From the NCBI GenBank assembly GCA_965206355.1, contig OZ242212.1:682001-746000 (forward strand): 64,000 nt of DNA. The letters run 5' to 3'. Made by a program: the position numbers and the translations under genes. Shown here one piece after another: positions 1-8,955 of this stretch; position 1 is the stretch's first letter; every line of letters starts with the position of its first letter. The notes under the pieces are model-generated. The model was not told the origin of the DNA. It searched no databases and worked only from the letters and a program-made list of their open reading frames with translations. This stretch comes from Spongiihabitans sp965206355 (lineage in GTDB: Bacteria > Pseudomonadota > Gammaproteobacteria > Arenicellales > Poriferihabitantaceae).

Positions 1-1
1 T

Positions 2-466
2 AGTGACGGACATATTGACTTGCTGGTATCAACCACAGTCATCGAGGTCGGCGTTGATGTCGCCAATGCCACTTTAATGATAATTGAAAATGCCGAACGG
101 CTGGGTCTCGCGCAATTACACCAATTGCGTGGTCGGGTCGGTCGTGGTGCCGATCAAGCCACTTGCGTGTTAATGTACCAAACGCCGCTCAGTATGTTGG
201 CAAAGGAGCGATTAGGCATTTTACGCGATAGCAACGATGGCTTTAGCATCGCACAAAAAGATCTGGAGCAGCGCGGGCATGGGGAGTTACTGGGAACCCG
301 TCAAACCGGATTGCAACAATTACGCATCGCTGACCTTGGGCGTGATAAATGCCTACTCCCCCAAATCGAGAAAATTGCCAGAAAATTGCAACAAGATCAT
401 CCGCAGCTTATTCAACCCCTGATCGCAAGATGGATTACCGATAGCGAGCAATATGCCCATGTTTAA
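2..466 (+). CDS. recG: ATP-dependent DNA helicase RecG, C-terminal part (cut by window edge)
   Basis: RecG remodels stalled replication forks and Holliday junctions by branch migration. The reading frame is open to the first bases of the window, so only about 155 C-terminal residues are seen. The fragment carries late superfamily-2 helicase motifs: STTVIEVGVDV (motif V) and QLRGRVGRG (motif VI), followed by the RecG-typical LGTRQTG segment. It ends at a TAA just before a set of duplicated sequence. ubiA lies downstream on the same strand. Identity rests on these motifs and the C-terminal wedge of the family; a generic helicase is unlikely. Confidence 0.93.
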   Translation, partial: SDGHIDLLVSTTVIEVGVDVANATLMIIENAERLGLAQLHQLRGRVGRGADQATCVLMYQTPLSMLAKERLGILRDSNDGFSIAQKDLEQRGHGELLGTRQTGLQQLRIADLGRDKCLLPQIEKIARKLQQDHPQLIQPLIARWITDSEQYAHV

Positions 467-905
467 GCTAATGACAAACTATTTGCCAAACTATTTGTGC
501 CCTGCAACTGATGCGGATGGATCGTCCTATTGGTACTTTCCTTCTGCTTTGACCGACCTTGTGCATTATGACAGCAGACGAAATCTGGAGCGACGAAATC
601 TGGACACCCAGACTGTGCATGAAATTCATTCGCTCATGAAAAACATGGCTTAACGATTAAAGGTATCTGATGAAAAACTATTCGGCCTATCTGCAACTGA
701 TGCGGATGGATCGTCCTATTGGTACTTTCCTTCTGCTTTGACCGACCTTGTGCATTATGACAGCAGACGAAATCTGGAGCGACGAAATCTGGACACCCAG
801 ACTGTGCATGAAATTCATTCGCTCATGAACGAAATCTGGACACCCAGACTGTGCATGAAATTCATTCGCTCATGAAAAACACGGCTTAACGATTAAAAGT
901 ATCTG
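467..905 (+). repeat. Tandem duplication of the ubiA upstream region and 5' end
   Basis: A 189-bp unit (502-690) is followed by a second unit (691-926, 236 bp) and then by the genuine ubiA start at 906. Both extra units contain the first codons of ubiA from CTGCAACTG on; the second unit also has the ATG (670), but reads only 23 codons before TGA, where the real gene has TGG. The 47-bp difference is an internal duplication of the stretch GACGAAATCTGGACACCCAG and following bases (592-640, 781-829, 829-876). The extra copies encode no ubiA product. An open frame crosses 453-653 but is only duplicated sequence. Confidence 0.9.
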
Positions 906-1775
906 ATGAAAAACTATTCGGCCTATCTGCAACTGATGCGGATGGATCGTCCTATTGGTACCTTCCTTTTGCTTTGGCCGACCTTATGGGCATTGTGGCT
1001 GGCAGGAAACGGGCGACCTAATCCAACTATTGTTGTGATTTTTATTGTGGCGACCATCGTCATGCGTGCTGCTGGCTGTGTTATTAACGACTATGCCGAC
1101 CGCAATCTCGATCCGCATGTAAAACGCACCCGCAATCGCCCGCTTGCCAGTGGGGTGTTGACTGGCAGACAGGCAATGGGGTTGTTTACGCTATTGATTG
1201 GGCTTGCACTGGCCTTGCTTTTACAGCTAAATCTGTTGTCTTTTTGGGTCGCGATAGTGGCCGTATTACTGACCATACTCTATCCGTTTAGCAAACGCTT
1301 CACCCATCTGCCACAATGTCTTTTAGGGCTGACTTTCTCCATGGGTATCCCTATGGCTTATGCGGCTCTCACCAACGCTTTTGTCTTTGAAACATGGCTA
1401 TTATTTAGCGCAAGTTTCCTGTGGATTATCGCCTACGATACCCAGTATGCCATGGTCGATCGTGATGACGATCTGTTGATAGGGGTTAAATCAACGGCGA
1501 TTTTATTTGGTCGATTTGATAACCTGATAATCGGCTTGTTGCATACTGCAGCCATTGCAATATTAGCGATACTTGGCTGTCTCAATCAGCTAACATGGCA
1601 TTTTTATCTCGGTTTGGCTCTGGCAGCAGGACTGGCGATATACCAGCAATATCTTTGCAAAGATCGGATTCGGGAACATTGTTTGCGTGCGTTTCTCAAT
1701 AATAATTGGATTGGCGCATTGGTATTTTTCGGAATAGTGTTAGGATTGACATCATCCAATATTCTTTCACAATGA
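906..1775 (+). CDS. ubiA: 4-hydroxybenzoate polyprenyltransferase UbiA
   Basis: Membrane prenyltransferase that attaches the polyprenyl tail to 4-hydroxybenzoate in ubiquinone synthesis. The 289-residue length is usual for the family. The two aspartate-rich prenyl-diphosphate/Mg sites are visible: NDYADRNLD near residue 62 and DTQYAMVDRDDD near residue 178. Multiple hydrophobic helices fill the rest. The ATG at 906 gives the canonical MKNYSAYLQLMRMDRPIG start; the same start is duplicated upstream in broken copies. Its stop overlaps the start of the NUDIX gene (ATGA), so the two are probably co-transcribed. Confidence 0.96.
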   Translation: MKNYSAYLQLMRMDRPIGTFLLLWPTLWALWLAGNGRPNPTIVVIFIVATIVMRAAGCVINDYADRNLDPHVKRTRNRPLASGVLTGRQAMGLFTLLIGLALALLLQLNLLSFWVAIVAVLLTILYPFSKRFTHLPQCLLGLTFSMGIPMAYAALTNAFVFETWLLFSASFLWIIAYDTQYAMVDRDDDLLIGVKSTAILFGRFDNLIIGLLHTAAIAILAILGCLNQLTWHFYLGLALAAGLAIYQQYLCKDRIREHCLRAFLNNNWIGALVFFGIVLGLTSSNILSQ

Positions 1776-2317
1776 CCGACATTAGCAGCATAAAATTCTG
1801 TCCCCACTGTGGCAACAGGGTGACCCTGACTATCCCAGCAGGAGACAATCGGCAACGTCATGTCTGCACCCACTGTGCTGAAATCCAGTATCAGAACCCG
1901 AAAATTGTTTCGGGTTGCATTGCTATTTGGGGGAAGCGTATATTGCTGTGCCGCCGCGCTATTGAACCCCGCAGGGGATACTGGACGATACCCGCCGGGT
2001 TTCTTGAAAACGGTGAAACCATTGAGGAAGGTGCCACTCGGGAAACTCGAGAGGAAGCCTGTGCGGAAGTGATCGACCCGCATTTATACCAGATTTATAA
2101 TCTTCCTCGTATTGCTCAGGTCTATACCTTGTTTCGCGCTCAACTGCACAGTCCCGACTTTGCTGTCGGCGAGGAAAGCCTTGACGTTCAATTAGTGGCA
2201 GAGCAAGACATACCCTGGGACAATATGGCGTTCAAAGTGGTTCACAATACCTTGTTGCGGTTTTTGTCAGAACGCCGTACTGGTAAATTCAATATCATGG
2301 TTGACCGTATCGGTTAG
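1772..2317 (+). CDS. NUDIX hydrolase with N-terminal zinc ribbon
   Basis: Predicted pyrophosphohydrolase of 181 residues acting on a nucleoside diphosphate-linked compound; the substrate cannot be told. An N-terminal ribbon CPHCG...CTHC is followed by the Nudix box beginning GFLENGETIEEGATRETREE (about residues 74-93). The box position that is normally glycine near its end reads cysteine (REEAC), while the metal-binding REXXEE glutamates are kept. I chose the ATG at 1772, which overlaps the ubiA stop; an upstream in-frame start at 1706 would lie inside ubiA. The zinc-ribbon arrangement resembles YjhB-type and NudC-like proteins. Confidence 0.88.
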   Translation: MTDISSIKFCPHCGNRVTLTIPAGDNRQRHVCTHCAEIQYQNPKIVSGCIAIWGKRILLCRRAIEPRRGYWTIPAGFLENGETIEEGATRETREEACAEVIDPHLYQIYNLPRIAQVYTLFRAQLHSPDFAVGEESLDVQLVAEQDIPWDNMAFKVVHNTLLRFLSERRTGKFNIMVDRIG

Positions 2318-2648
2318 ACCTTTTTCAGCGTTTGTAATTGAGAATGTTTTAGAGCTACACAGATTCGGCGGGTTAAGTGGTTGATTACACGTTGATTGTA
2401 TTTTCAAAAATAACGGCATAATCATTAGAACTTGCAATAAGTTATTCACAAACCAGAAAGCTCCGCACCGTGAAAGTTTAATTTAGCTTATTTGTCTGTT
2501 TAACAAATTTAAATAAGTATATAACCATCTGTTTTATATGAATTATTCCATATTTTTCTTGTTTTTATCTCATCTGCGCCCAATACCGTGAAAAGCGTTT
2601 GCAGGCAACAACTGACACGACTTATGCACAAAGTTATCCACAAAATCT
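2318..2648. promoter_or_regulatory. Intergenic region with three DnaA-box-like 9-mers and an AT-rich stretch
   Basis: This 331-bp gap upstream of priA contains TTATTCACA at 2442-2450, TTATGCACA at 2622-2630 and TTATCCACA at 2634-2642, all on the + strand. The last is the perfect DnaA consensus. Between them (about 2460-2575) lies a strongly AT-rich segment. Such an arrangement is known from oriC regions and from DnaA-regulated promoters. The last box ends seven bases before the priA start. No gene is seen in the gap. Whether this is an origin, a regulatory site or coincidence cannot be decided here. Confidence 0.4.
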
Positions 2649-4877
2649 GTGAGTAATTCGGCGCCGCTATTTCAGCTTCAGATTGCCGTTCCAGTTCCAG
2701 TCAGGCAGGTTTATAACTATCTGGCCGAGCAACAGATTGCGCCGGGCACTCGGGTTGTTGTCCCATTCGGAAGGCGAAAGTTAATCGGTATAGTCGTCTC
2801 CAATCACTGCCCCTCAACCGATTTCAAACTTAAATTAATTGAACAGGTGTTAGATCGGGAATGCTGCATCGGCGTAAACATGCTTAAATTGTTGCAGTGG
2901 GCATCCGCATACTATCATCACCCGCTAGGAGAAGTCCTCAATACCGCTTTGCCCGGCAGATTGCGCCGACCTAACTTGCTGGAAAGTCCGGCGGCAGAAA
3001 TAGCATATCGTTGCATAGCCACGCTCAATCACGCCAGCACAGGACCCTCTCTGGCACGCGCCCCGCGGCAACGCGCTCTATTTAAACGAATTTACGCTGC
3101 TGGCTGGATGACCACGCAACAAATCAAAGCACTATCCGGGGATGACAGCGGACTCAATACACAACGGCTATTGAGCGCACTCATTGACAAAGGTTTATTG
3201 GAAAGCCGCAGACACAGCGAGGCAGCGGTTGCCACGCATAAACCGTTTCAGGATAATTTGACCGAACAGCAACGACTGGCAATAAATACCGTAACCGCAT
3301 CTCTTGAGAAATTTTCCGCCTTTGTCCTGCACGGCATTACCGGCAGTGGCAAAACCGAGGTGTACCTGCATATCACCCAAGTGTGCATTGAGAAAGGTCA
3401 GCAGGCAATGATATTGGTGCCGGAAATTGCCCTGACCCCGCAGTTGGTGGGGAGATTTACCGACAAATTTGGTCATAGCGTCTATGTGATTCATTCAAGC
3501 ATGACCGACCCGCAACGCTATCAAAGCTGGTGGCAAGCCCGAGCAGGCAACGCCACTGTCGTTCTTGGCACCCGTTCAGCTATTTTTACCCCGATGAAAA
3601 ACCCCGGGATAATCATTGTTGATGAAGAACATGATCTGTCATATAAACAGCAACGCGGCTTCCGCTACCATGCACGCGATTTGGCAATAAAACGCGCCAG
3701 TCTTGAAGGCATACCGATTGTGCTGGGTTCGGCAACTCCCTCAATGGAATCCATCAACAACCTGTCATCAGGTCGTTATCAACGGCTCACCCTGAGCCAC
3801 CGCATCGGTGCCGCTAAACTACCCGATATTGAATTGGTCGATTTGAAAGTATTTCCGCTATATGAAGGCCTGTCCGCACCGCTGCTTGAAGCAATCAGCC
3901 ATACTCTGAAACAACAACAACAGACCATCTTATACATAAATCGCCGAGGCTTTGCCCCGATTGCTCAATGTTACGTCTGTGCCTGGCAGGTAAGCTGTAA
4001 CCGCTGCGATGCCTTCCTGACATTCCATAAAAAAACCAACACATTTCGCTGTCATCATTGTGGCAAAATCATCCAAGCGCAAGCGCATTGTCAGCAATGT
4101 CAGCGCACGCTGTCTTATAGCGGAACAGGTACCCAACGCATTGAAAAAATGCTAATCAAACAATTCCCCCAAGCCCGAATTAGCCGCTTTGATCGTGATG
4201 AGATTACCACCCAAAAGAAACTTGAACAGGCCTTGCAACAGATCAATGAGGGCAAGGTAGATATTATTGTCGGCACGCAATTTATTGCCAAAGGGCATGA
4301 TTTTCCCCGAGTTACGCTGGTCGGCGTGATTGACCCTGATCAAGGATTGTACAGCGTTGATTTTCGTGCGCCTGAATATCTTTTCCAACAACTTGTTCAG
4401 GTCGCCGGTCGCGCTGGTCGTAGCAAAACCGCGGGGTGGTCGGGGCGAGTTATTATTCAAACTGCCCACACCAGCAATCCTTACTTGGCTTTGATTCGAG
4501 AGCATAATTTTGATCAGTTTTACCACTATTGTCGCAAAGAACGTGAATTGGTCGGGCTACCGCCATTTGCGCATATTGCCCTGTGGCGAGCCGAATCCAC
4601 CCGTGCCCAAGCTAGCCTGCAATTCCTACAATTTGTCAGCCAGTGTGGACATAAAATTCTAGCACGCAGAGCCATCAAGGGCATCACCATAATGGATCCG
4701 ATAAGTTCGCCGATGGAAAAACGCGCCGGCAAGTTTCGCGCCCAATTATTGCTCAAAGCAGAACAAAGAAAACCGCTACACCGATTGCTTAACCATTGGT
4801 TAAAGGACATTGAAAACGCACCGGCAAGCCGCAAAGTGCGCTGGTCAATTGATATTGACCCGATGGAAATGTTTTAG
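2649..4877 (+). CDS. priA: Primosomal protein N' (replication restart helicase PriA)
   Basis: PriA recognises abandoned replication forks and reloads the replisome. The 742-residue protein has the N-terminal fork-binding domain, the Walker A motif GITGSGKTEVYL (about residue 230), the DEEHD Walker B box, and a cysteine-rich zinc-binding insert near residues 440-480 (CYVCAWQVSCNRCDAF, then CHHCGK and CQQC). The C-terminal helicase motif QVAGRAGR is present. The start is GTG at 2649, immediately after a DnaA-box-like sequence. All diagnostic parts are intact. Confidence 0.96.
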   Translation: MSNSAPLFQLQIAVPVPVRQVYNYLAEQQIAPGTRVVVPFGRRKLIGIVVSNHCPSTDFKLKLIEQVLDRECCIGVNMLKLLQWASAYYHHPLGEVLNTALPGRLRRPNLLESPAAEIAYRCIATLNHASTGPSLARAPRQRALFKRIYAAGWMTTQQIKALSGDDSGLNTQRLLSALIDKGLLESRRHSEAAVATHKPFQDNLTEQQRLAINTVTASLEKFSAFVLHGITGSGKTEVYLHITQVCIEKGQQAMILVPEIALTPQLVGRFTDKFGHSVYVIHSSMTDPQRYQSWWQARAGNATVVLGTRSAIFTPMKNPGIIIVDEEHDLSYKQQRGFRYHARDLAIKRASLEGIPIVLGSATPSMESINNLSSGRYQRLTLSHRIGAAKLPDIELVDLKVFPLYEGLSAPLLEAISHTLKQQQQTILYINRRGFAPIAQCYVCAWQVSCNRCDAFLTFHKKTNTFRCHHCGKIIQAQAHCQQCQRTLSYSGTGTQRIEKMLIKQFPQARISRFDRDEITTQKKLEQALQQINEGKVDIIVGTQFIAKGHDFPRVTLVGVIDPDQGLYSVDFRAPEYLFQQLVQVAGRAGRSKTAGWSGRVIIQTAHTSNPYLALIREHNFDQFYHYCRKERELVGLPPFAHIALWRAESTRAQASLQFLQFVSQCGHKILARRAIKGITIMDPISSPMEKRAGKFRAQLLLKAEQRKPLHRLLNHWLKDIENAPASRKVRWSIDIDPMEMF

Positions 4878-5052
4878 CGATGACCGACCCATGATTAGCT
4901 CTCCATGCCCCAACTGCGCCGCTCCCTCTGCCATGCAGGAGTCGAAAAATGGCGGGGTTATAACCGATAATACGGTGTACTTGGCTACGGTTGCCGACGC
5001 GGTGCGCGCTCCATACTAATCCGTCTGTATCACAATCTTATTGCTATAATGT
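4878..5052. other. Non-coding gap after priA
   Basis: I see no convincing gene or hairpin between the priA stop and the first MITE-1 copy. Short open frames here have no recognisable similarity. Confidence 0.5.
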
Positions 5053-5190
5053 GAGGCCTTTGCACGAAAGCCATTCACCTACATGCTACGTTAAAATCGT
5101 ACTCAATCGGTCATTTATAAGCATAAACTCCCTCATTCCGTGCGTTTTTGCCTGGCCTGAAAGCGAAATCATCTTCCGTGCAAAGGTCTC
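5053..5190 (+). mobile_element. MITE-1 copy 1
   Basis: A 138-bp copy of the window's repeated element. It has the left end GAGGCCTTTGCACG (one mismatch from consensus) and the right end CGTGCAAAGGTCTC. It is flanked by the 5-bp direct repeat AATGT (5048-5052 and 5191-5195). It has no coding capacity of its own. It sits 38 bp before the broken pyrC gene. Confidence 0.92.
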
Positions 5191-5227
5191 AATGTACAAT
5201 TCATAACTCGTCATTGACAACACAACC

Positions 5228-5838
5228 ATGCCCAAGACAATAACCCTTACCCAATCTGATGATTGGCGTATCCATGTCCGCGATGGTGAAATGCTGGTAC
5301 GGGTTATTCTCTACACCACCGCACAATTTGGACGGGCACTGATTATGCCCAATCTCGTCCCCCCGATTCGTACCGTACAACAGGCACTCGCATACCGCAA
5401 AACCATCTTATCTGTACTGCCTACCCATACTTAAAACGGGAGTCTCACCGCCAGTCTCTGGTTGCCGCTACAACCAGCGGTGATCCATCATTTTTGCTGG
5501 GCAACGATAGTACACCGCATAGCCTGAGTAGCAAGCAAAGCGTATGAGGTTGTGCTGGAATATTTTCGGCGTATGTAGCTATTGAACTTTATGCCCAAGT
5601 TTTTGCCGACACGGCATGTCTGCATAAACCTGAAGGTTTTGTCGGCCATTTTGGTGCTGATTTCTACCAACTTGAGTGCAATCCGGTAACCATTACGCTC
5701 ACTAACAAAGCAAAGTTTATTCCGGAAAGTATCGGCAAAATGCAGGGGCCGATTACCACAACCAATGATGAGCTGATAATTCCGCCGATGGCAGGCGAAA
5801 CTCCCGCCTGGTCATTAAGCGAATCTTCAGCTCAATAG
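5228..5838 (+). pseudogene. pyrC: Dihydroorotase PyrC, internally deleted and disrupted
   Basis: Dihydroorotase makes dihydroorotate in pyrimidine synthesis. The first 68 codons (5228-5434) read like the PyrC N-terminus, including DDWRIHVRDGEML and MPNLVPPI, but the normal HxH metal site has become RxH. The frame stops at 5432-5434. A PyrC C-terminus then follows in another frame: KRESHRQSLVAATTSGDPSF, LLGNDSTPHS, and GCAGIFSAYVAIELYAQVF, ending at TAG 5836-5838. Roughly 160 central codons are missing, and a TGA interrupts the C-terminal part before GCAGIF. The gene cannot make an active enzyme. A functional copy may exist outside the window. Confidence 0.9.
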
Positions 5839-5877
5839 CCTCTGTCGTCCCAAACAGGCTCCAGTTCAAACTCACAC

Positions 5878-7800
5878 CTAGAGTTGTTGCTCCAAAAGCG
5901 TGATTTCAGCATCACTTCTGAGTAATATGCGGAATTGATTAAACATGGCAATACCGTCCCGATCTAACAATTGTTGCTGTACCATAGTACGTTGCGAATC
6001 ATCCGTTGTTGCCGATGCAGCGATCTCTACCTGTTCAAGCGCAATCAGCACGTGGTCGCCATTATCAAGGACTGCTGTAGCAAACTGAACCTCACCCTGT
6101 TTTGGTGCAGGCAGTGCAAACACGATATCCCCCAACTTAGCCAGCTCTTGCGGAATTTCAGATTTTTGACTGGGTAATGTTAAAGCCTCCAGAGCTTGCT
6201 GCCGAATCAAGTCCTTCCAGCTTGCTTGATTTTGCACGGACGATTTCAGCGAGCTCAACAAGTCCTGACTGACTTTTTGTAATTTGGTGCGGGATTTTTC
6301 AAACTTGATTGTTTCAATAATCTCGTTTTTAATCTCCTCAAAAGGTTTTGAGTGCGCCACCTCATAGGCTGATTTTTGTAGCGCGATCAACTTGTCAAAG
6401 CCGATTTCGATGGCAGGACTCACCAGATTTTCAGTGAGTACGTCTTCGGCAAAGGCGGCCCGCCTGATTATGGCATCTTCGGCAATATCGCTACCCTGAG
6501 ATGCCGTAAACCAATCGCTGGATTGAATCGGCAAACCCATTTCATCTGCCGCAGTGGTCAAGTTATCAGGGTCTTCAAATACCAGATTCTTGAATGATTC
6601 CGAAAGCTCGGCAAACAACCTCTCGGCGTGCAATTTTACCGTGGCTTCTAAAACCTGATCCCGCACCTGATCAAGGGTCTGTTGATGTTCGTCTGACAAG
6701 GATGTTAATTTGATGATGTGATAGCCGAACTGCGACTCAATCGGACCTTTGATTTCGCCCTCAATCATTTCAAAAACCGCATCTTCAAATGGCTTGACCA
6801 TTTGCCCTCTGACGATAACCCCCAAGTCCCCACCATTGCCCTTGGAACCCGGGTCGTCCGAATACTGTTGTGCCAAAGCAGAAAAATCTTCGCCCTGATT
6901 TGCCTTCTCCAGAATGTCGTGTGCTAATTCAAGCCTATTCTGCTTCTCTTCCGCGCTGACTGACTGACCGACATCAATCAAAATATGGCTGGCTGTACGA
7001 CTCCTAGCTTGTTTGTATTGTTCTTTGGTGTCCTCATATAACGCGCTGATGTCTTCTGCGCTTGGACTGATGGATGGTGATAGAGACGCAACAGAGAGTT
7101 CAATATAATTAACCTTTATTCTCGATTCGGTTTGAAAGCGGTCGATATTTTTTTCATAATAGGCTTGAGCATCGGCATCGGTTACATCAAATTCCTGTCC
7201 AAATTTATTGGCTTTTAATAGCGCATATTGTGCGACTCGACGTTGCTGATCAAGGCGCAAAATTTGATCCCGTTCCATTTCAGTAAAAAAAGCCGAATCG
7301 GCAATACCTGCTCTGAGTTGATTCACTGCACCATTTTGCCTTTGTAATTGTTCAAAGCCCTGAACCGACAATCTATTCGTGCTCAACAGTTGTAGATAGC
7401 GAGCTTGACTAAACTTTCCGTCTTCAAGAAACTCGGGTGTTGTTTGAATTATTTCTTTTAACTGTGTATCGGAAATACGAAAATTTTGCTCGGCTAGAAA
7501 TTGTGCCAAAAGTCGCCTATTGATCAAACTCTCAATCACCTGCGTCTTAACATTTAAGCTGTCTAATAACGCTGGATCAAAATCATTGCCAAAACGATCA
7601 ATCAAGGCACGTCGCTGCGTTGAAAGTTCCTGTTGATAAGCATTATTAGAAATCTCTTCGCCATTGACGGTTGCCACGACGATCTCATTTTCGCCCTGAA
7701 AATAGGAGTTAATCCCCCACAGTGCAAAAGGGATGGTAATCAGAATAACGATTACCCAGGCAAGCCAGCCTGTTGCACGTTCGCGTATTGCGGTTAGCAT
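5878..7800 (-). CDS. ppiD: Periplasmic folding chaperone / peptidyl-prolyl isomerase PpiD
   Basis: Inner-membrane-anchored chaperone that works near the Sec translocon on newly exported proteins. A single N-terminal membrane segment (about residues 13-34, WVIVILITIPFALWGI) is followed by a SurA-type N-domain and a parvulin rotamase domain around residues 255-350 (SRTASHILIDVG ... GGDLGVIVRGQMVKPFEDAV ... FGYHIIKL). I chose the ATG at 7800 (MLTAIRERATGW), which fits the family start and has GGGGA upstream; an in-frame ATG at 7833 would add 11 residues. Lying downstream of hup and lon is the usual gammaproteobacterial position. Confidence 0.93.
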   Translation of the reverse strand: MLTAIRERATGWLAWVIVILITIPFALWGINSYFQGENEIVVATVNGEEISNNAYQQELSTQRRALIDRFGNDFDPALLDSLNVKTQVIESLINRRLLAQFLAEQNFRISDTQLKEIIQTTPEFLEDGKFSQARYLQLLSTNRLSVQGFEQLQRQNGAVNQLRAGIADSAFFTEMERDQILRLDQQRRVAQYALLKANKFGQEFDVTDADAQAYYEKNIDRFQTESRIKVNYIELSVASLSPSISPSAEDISALYEDTKEQYKQARSRTASHILIDVGQSVSAEEKQNRLELAHDILEKANQGEDFSALAQQYSDDPGSKGNGGDLGVIVRGQMVKPFEDAVFEMIEGEIKGPIESQFGYHIIKLTSLSDEHQQTLDQVRDQVLEATVKLHAERLFAELSESFKNLVFEDPDNLTTAADEMGLPIQSSDWFTASQGSDIAEDAIIRRAAFAEDVLTENLVSPAIEIGFDKLIALQKSAYEVAHSKPFEEIKNEIIETIKFEKSRTKLQKVSQDLLSSLKSSVQNQASWKDLIRQQALEALTLPSQKSEIPQELAKLGDIVFALPAPKQGEVQFATAVLDNGDHVLIALEQVEIAASATTDDSQRTMVQQQLLDRDGIAMFNQFRILLRSDAEITLLEQQL

Positions 7801-8066
7801 TGGTGTTCCCCGAAAGCCATCTAAATTATTCAAAAACTAAAAGCAAGACCGATTTTAGCATAACCCGGTATGCTACTCCGTCAACGGCAATATCTTGCTA
7901 CGCTAACAAATGTGTAAACTATACGTAACGATCAACAATATGCTCCTGCGGGTGATAGACAGGAAGTGCAAACAATGCATCGCTACATGGATGTAGCTTA
8001 TTAGATCAATGCAGGAGCAATTGCCGAGGAGCCTTGCCATTACGGCCGTGTAAACACGTCAACAAA

Positions 8067-8088
8067 ATGCGAGAGGTTAGTCTCGCAT
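8067..8088 (-). terminator. Hairpin terminator after the tRNA-Val/tRNA-Asp genes
   Basis: ATGCGAGA at 8067-8074 pairs with TCTCGCAT at 8081-8088 across a 6-base loop. Read on the minus strand it is followed by TTTTGTT, nine bases downstream of the tRNA-Asp CCA. T-rich sequence is also present on the plus side, so it could work in both directions. Confidence 0.7.
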
Positions 8089-8097
8089 TTTTATGGT

Positions 8098-8174
8098 TGG
8101 CGGAGCGGACGGGACTCGAACCCGCGACCCCCGGCGTGACAGGCCGGTATTCTAACCAACTGAACTACCGCTCC
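8098..8174 (-). tRNA. tRNA-Asp (GTC)
   Basis: A 77-nt cloverleaf on the minus strand starts GGAGCGGTAGTTCAG, has anticodon GTC in loop CTGTCAC, T-loop GGTTCGAGTCC, and an encoded CCA. Acceptor arms GGAGCGG and CCGCTCC pair fully. Confidence 0.97.
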
Positions 8175-8181
8175 TTAAACA

Positions 8182-8257
8182 TGGTGGGCGCTGCAGGGAT
8201 CGAACCTGCGACCCTCGCCTTGTAAGGGCGATGCTCTACCGGCTGAGCTAAGCGCCC
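8182..8257 (-). tRNA. tRNA-Val (TAC)
   Basis: A 76-nt cloverleaf on the minus strand starts GGGCGCTTAGCTCAG, with anticodon TAC between CGCCCT and AAGGGCG, T-loop GGTTCGATCC and encoded CCA. It lies seven bases upstream of tRNA-Asp and downstream of hup, so all three may be read together. Confidence 0.97.
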
Positions 8258-8272
8258 AAGCAAAGGGATGAG

Positions 8273-8545
8273 CTAGTTGACGGCGTCCTTGAGTCCTTTT
8301 CCGGCTTTGAATTTTGGCGCGCGCGAAGCGGCAATTTGAATGGTTTCCCCAGTGCGCGGATTGCGCCCAGTTCGAGCCGCTCTGTCAGAAATAGAGAATG
8401 TGCCAAACCCAATCAAAGAGACCGTGTCTTCTCTTGATAATGCACCTTCAATAGTAGAAAAAACAGCATCGACTGCATTGCCTGCATCGGATTTAGATAT
8501 AGCTGCGCGTGCTGCTACAGCATCAATTAATTCTGTTTTATTCAT
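8273..8545 (-). CDS. hupB: DNA-binding protein HU
   Basis: Small histone-like protein that bends and compacts DNA. At 90 residues it has the exact family length. The DNA-binding arm is visible (FGTFSISDRAARTGRNPRTG), as is the IQIAASRAPKFKAGKGLKDAVN C-terminus. The ATG at 8545 has GAGGA eleven bases upstream. Its place after lon is the standard order in gammaproteobacteria, where this copy is the HU-beta type. Confidence 0.96.
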   Translation of the reverse strand: MNKTELIDAVAARAAISKSDAGNAVDAVFSTIEGALSREDTVSLIGFGTFSISDRAARTGRNPRTGETIQIAASRAPKFKAGKGLKDAVN

Positions 8546-8955
8546 ATTTTGGTTTCCTCAGTTAATTAAAATAAATTTATAAATAGTTGGTGCAGAACCT
8601 TAGACACTCTGTCGAAATTGTATCGACTATCGCAATTTTGTCCGCGTCCCTGATGAGTACGAAATAGGGTAACCCATTTACGCACCATTGTCTTAGCCAC
8701 TGGTGGTTATACCCGTCGGGCGCAATCATAATAAAAATAATGCCCGAAAAGCAACACCTTTTTAGTGTCTGTCAGGCTTTATTTCGCTTGCAATTTACTG
8801 CAAAATAGCTTCCATATTGAATGGAAATTGTCGGCACTTGACCTCCTAATGCTATGTTACAGGTAAGCCAATTTTCGTAACAACTTGATCTTTAACAACT
8901 TTCATAATCCTTAGCGATAACGCGATTTTAGCCCTTTAGCTGGAGCGGGTGTGGC
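8546..8955. other. Intergenic region between lon and hup
   Basis: Apart from the hup ribosome-binding site, I see no gene here. It should hold the hup promoter, but no convincing -35/-10 pair or terminator stood out. Confidence 0.5.

Noticed and set aside
453..653. Open frame of 66 codons after recG
   Set aside because: It lies in the duplicated ubiA-leader sequence and its frame is not kept in the second copy.
5053..5190. Open frames inside every MITE-1 copy (such as the ISINSLIPCVFALPESEIIF reading)
   Set aside because: They recur only because the element is repeated, run into unrelated flanks, and have no start or ribosome site of their own.
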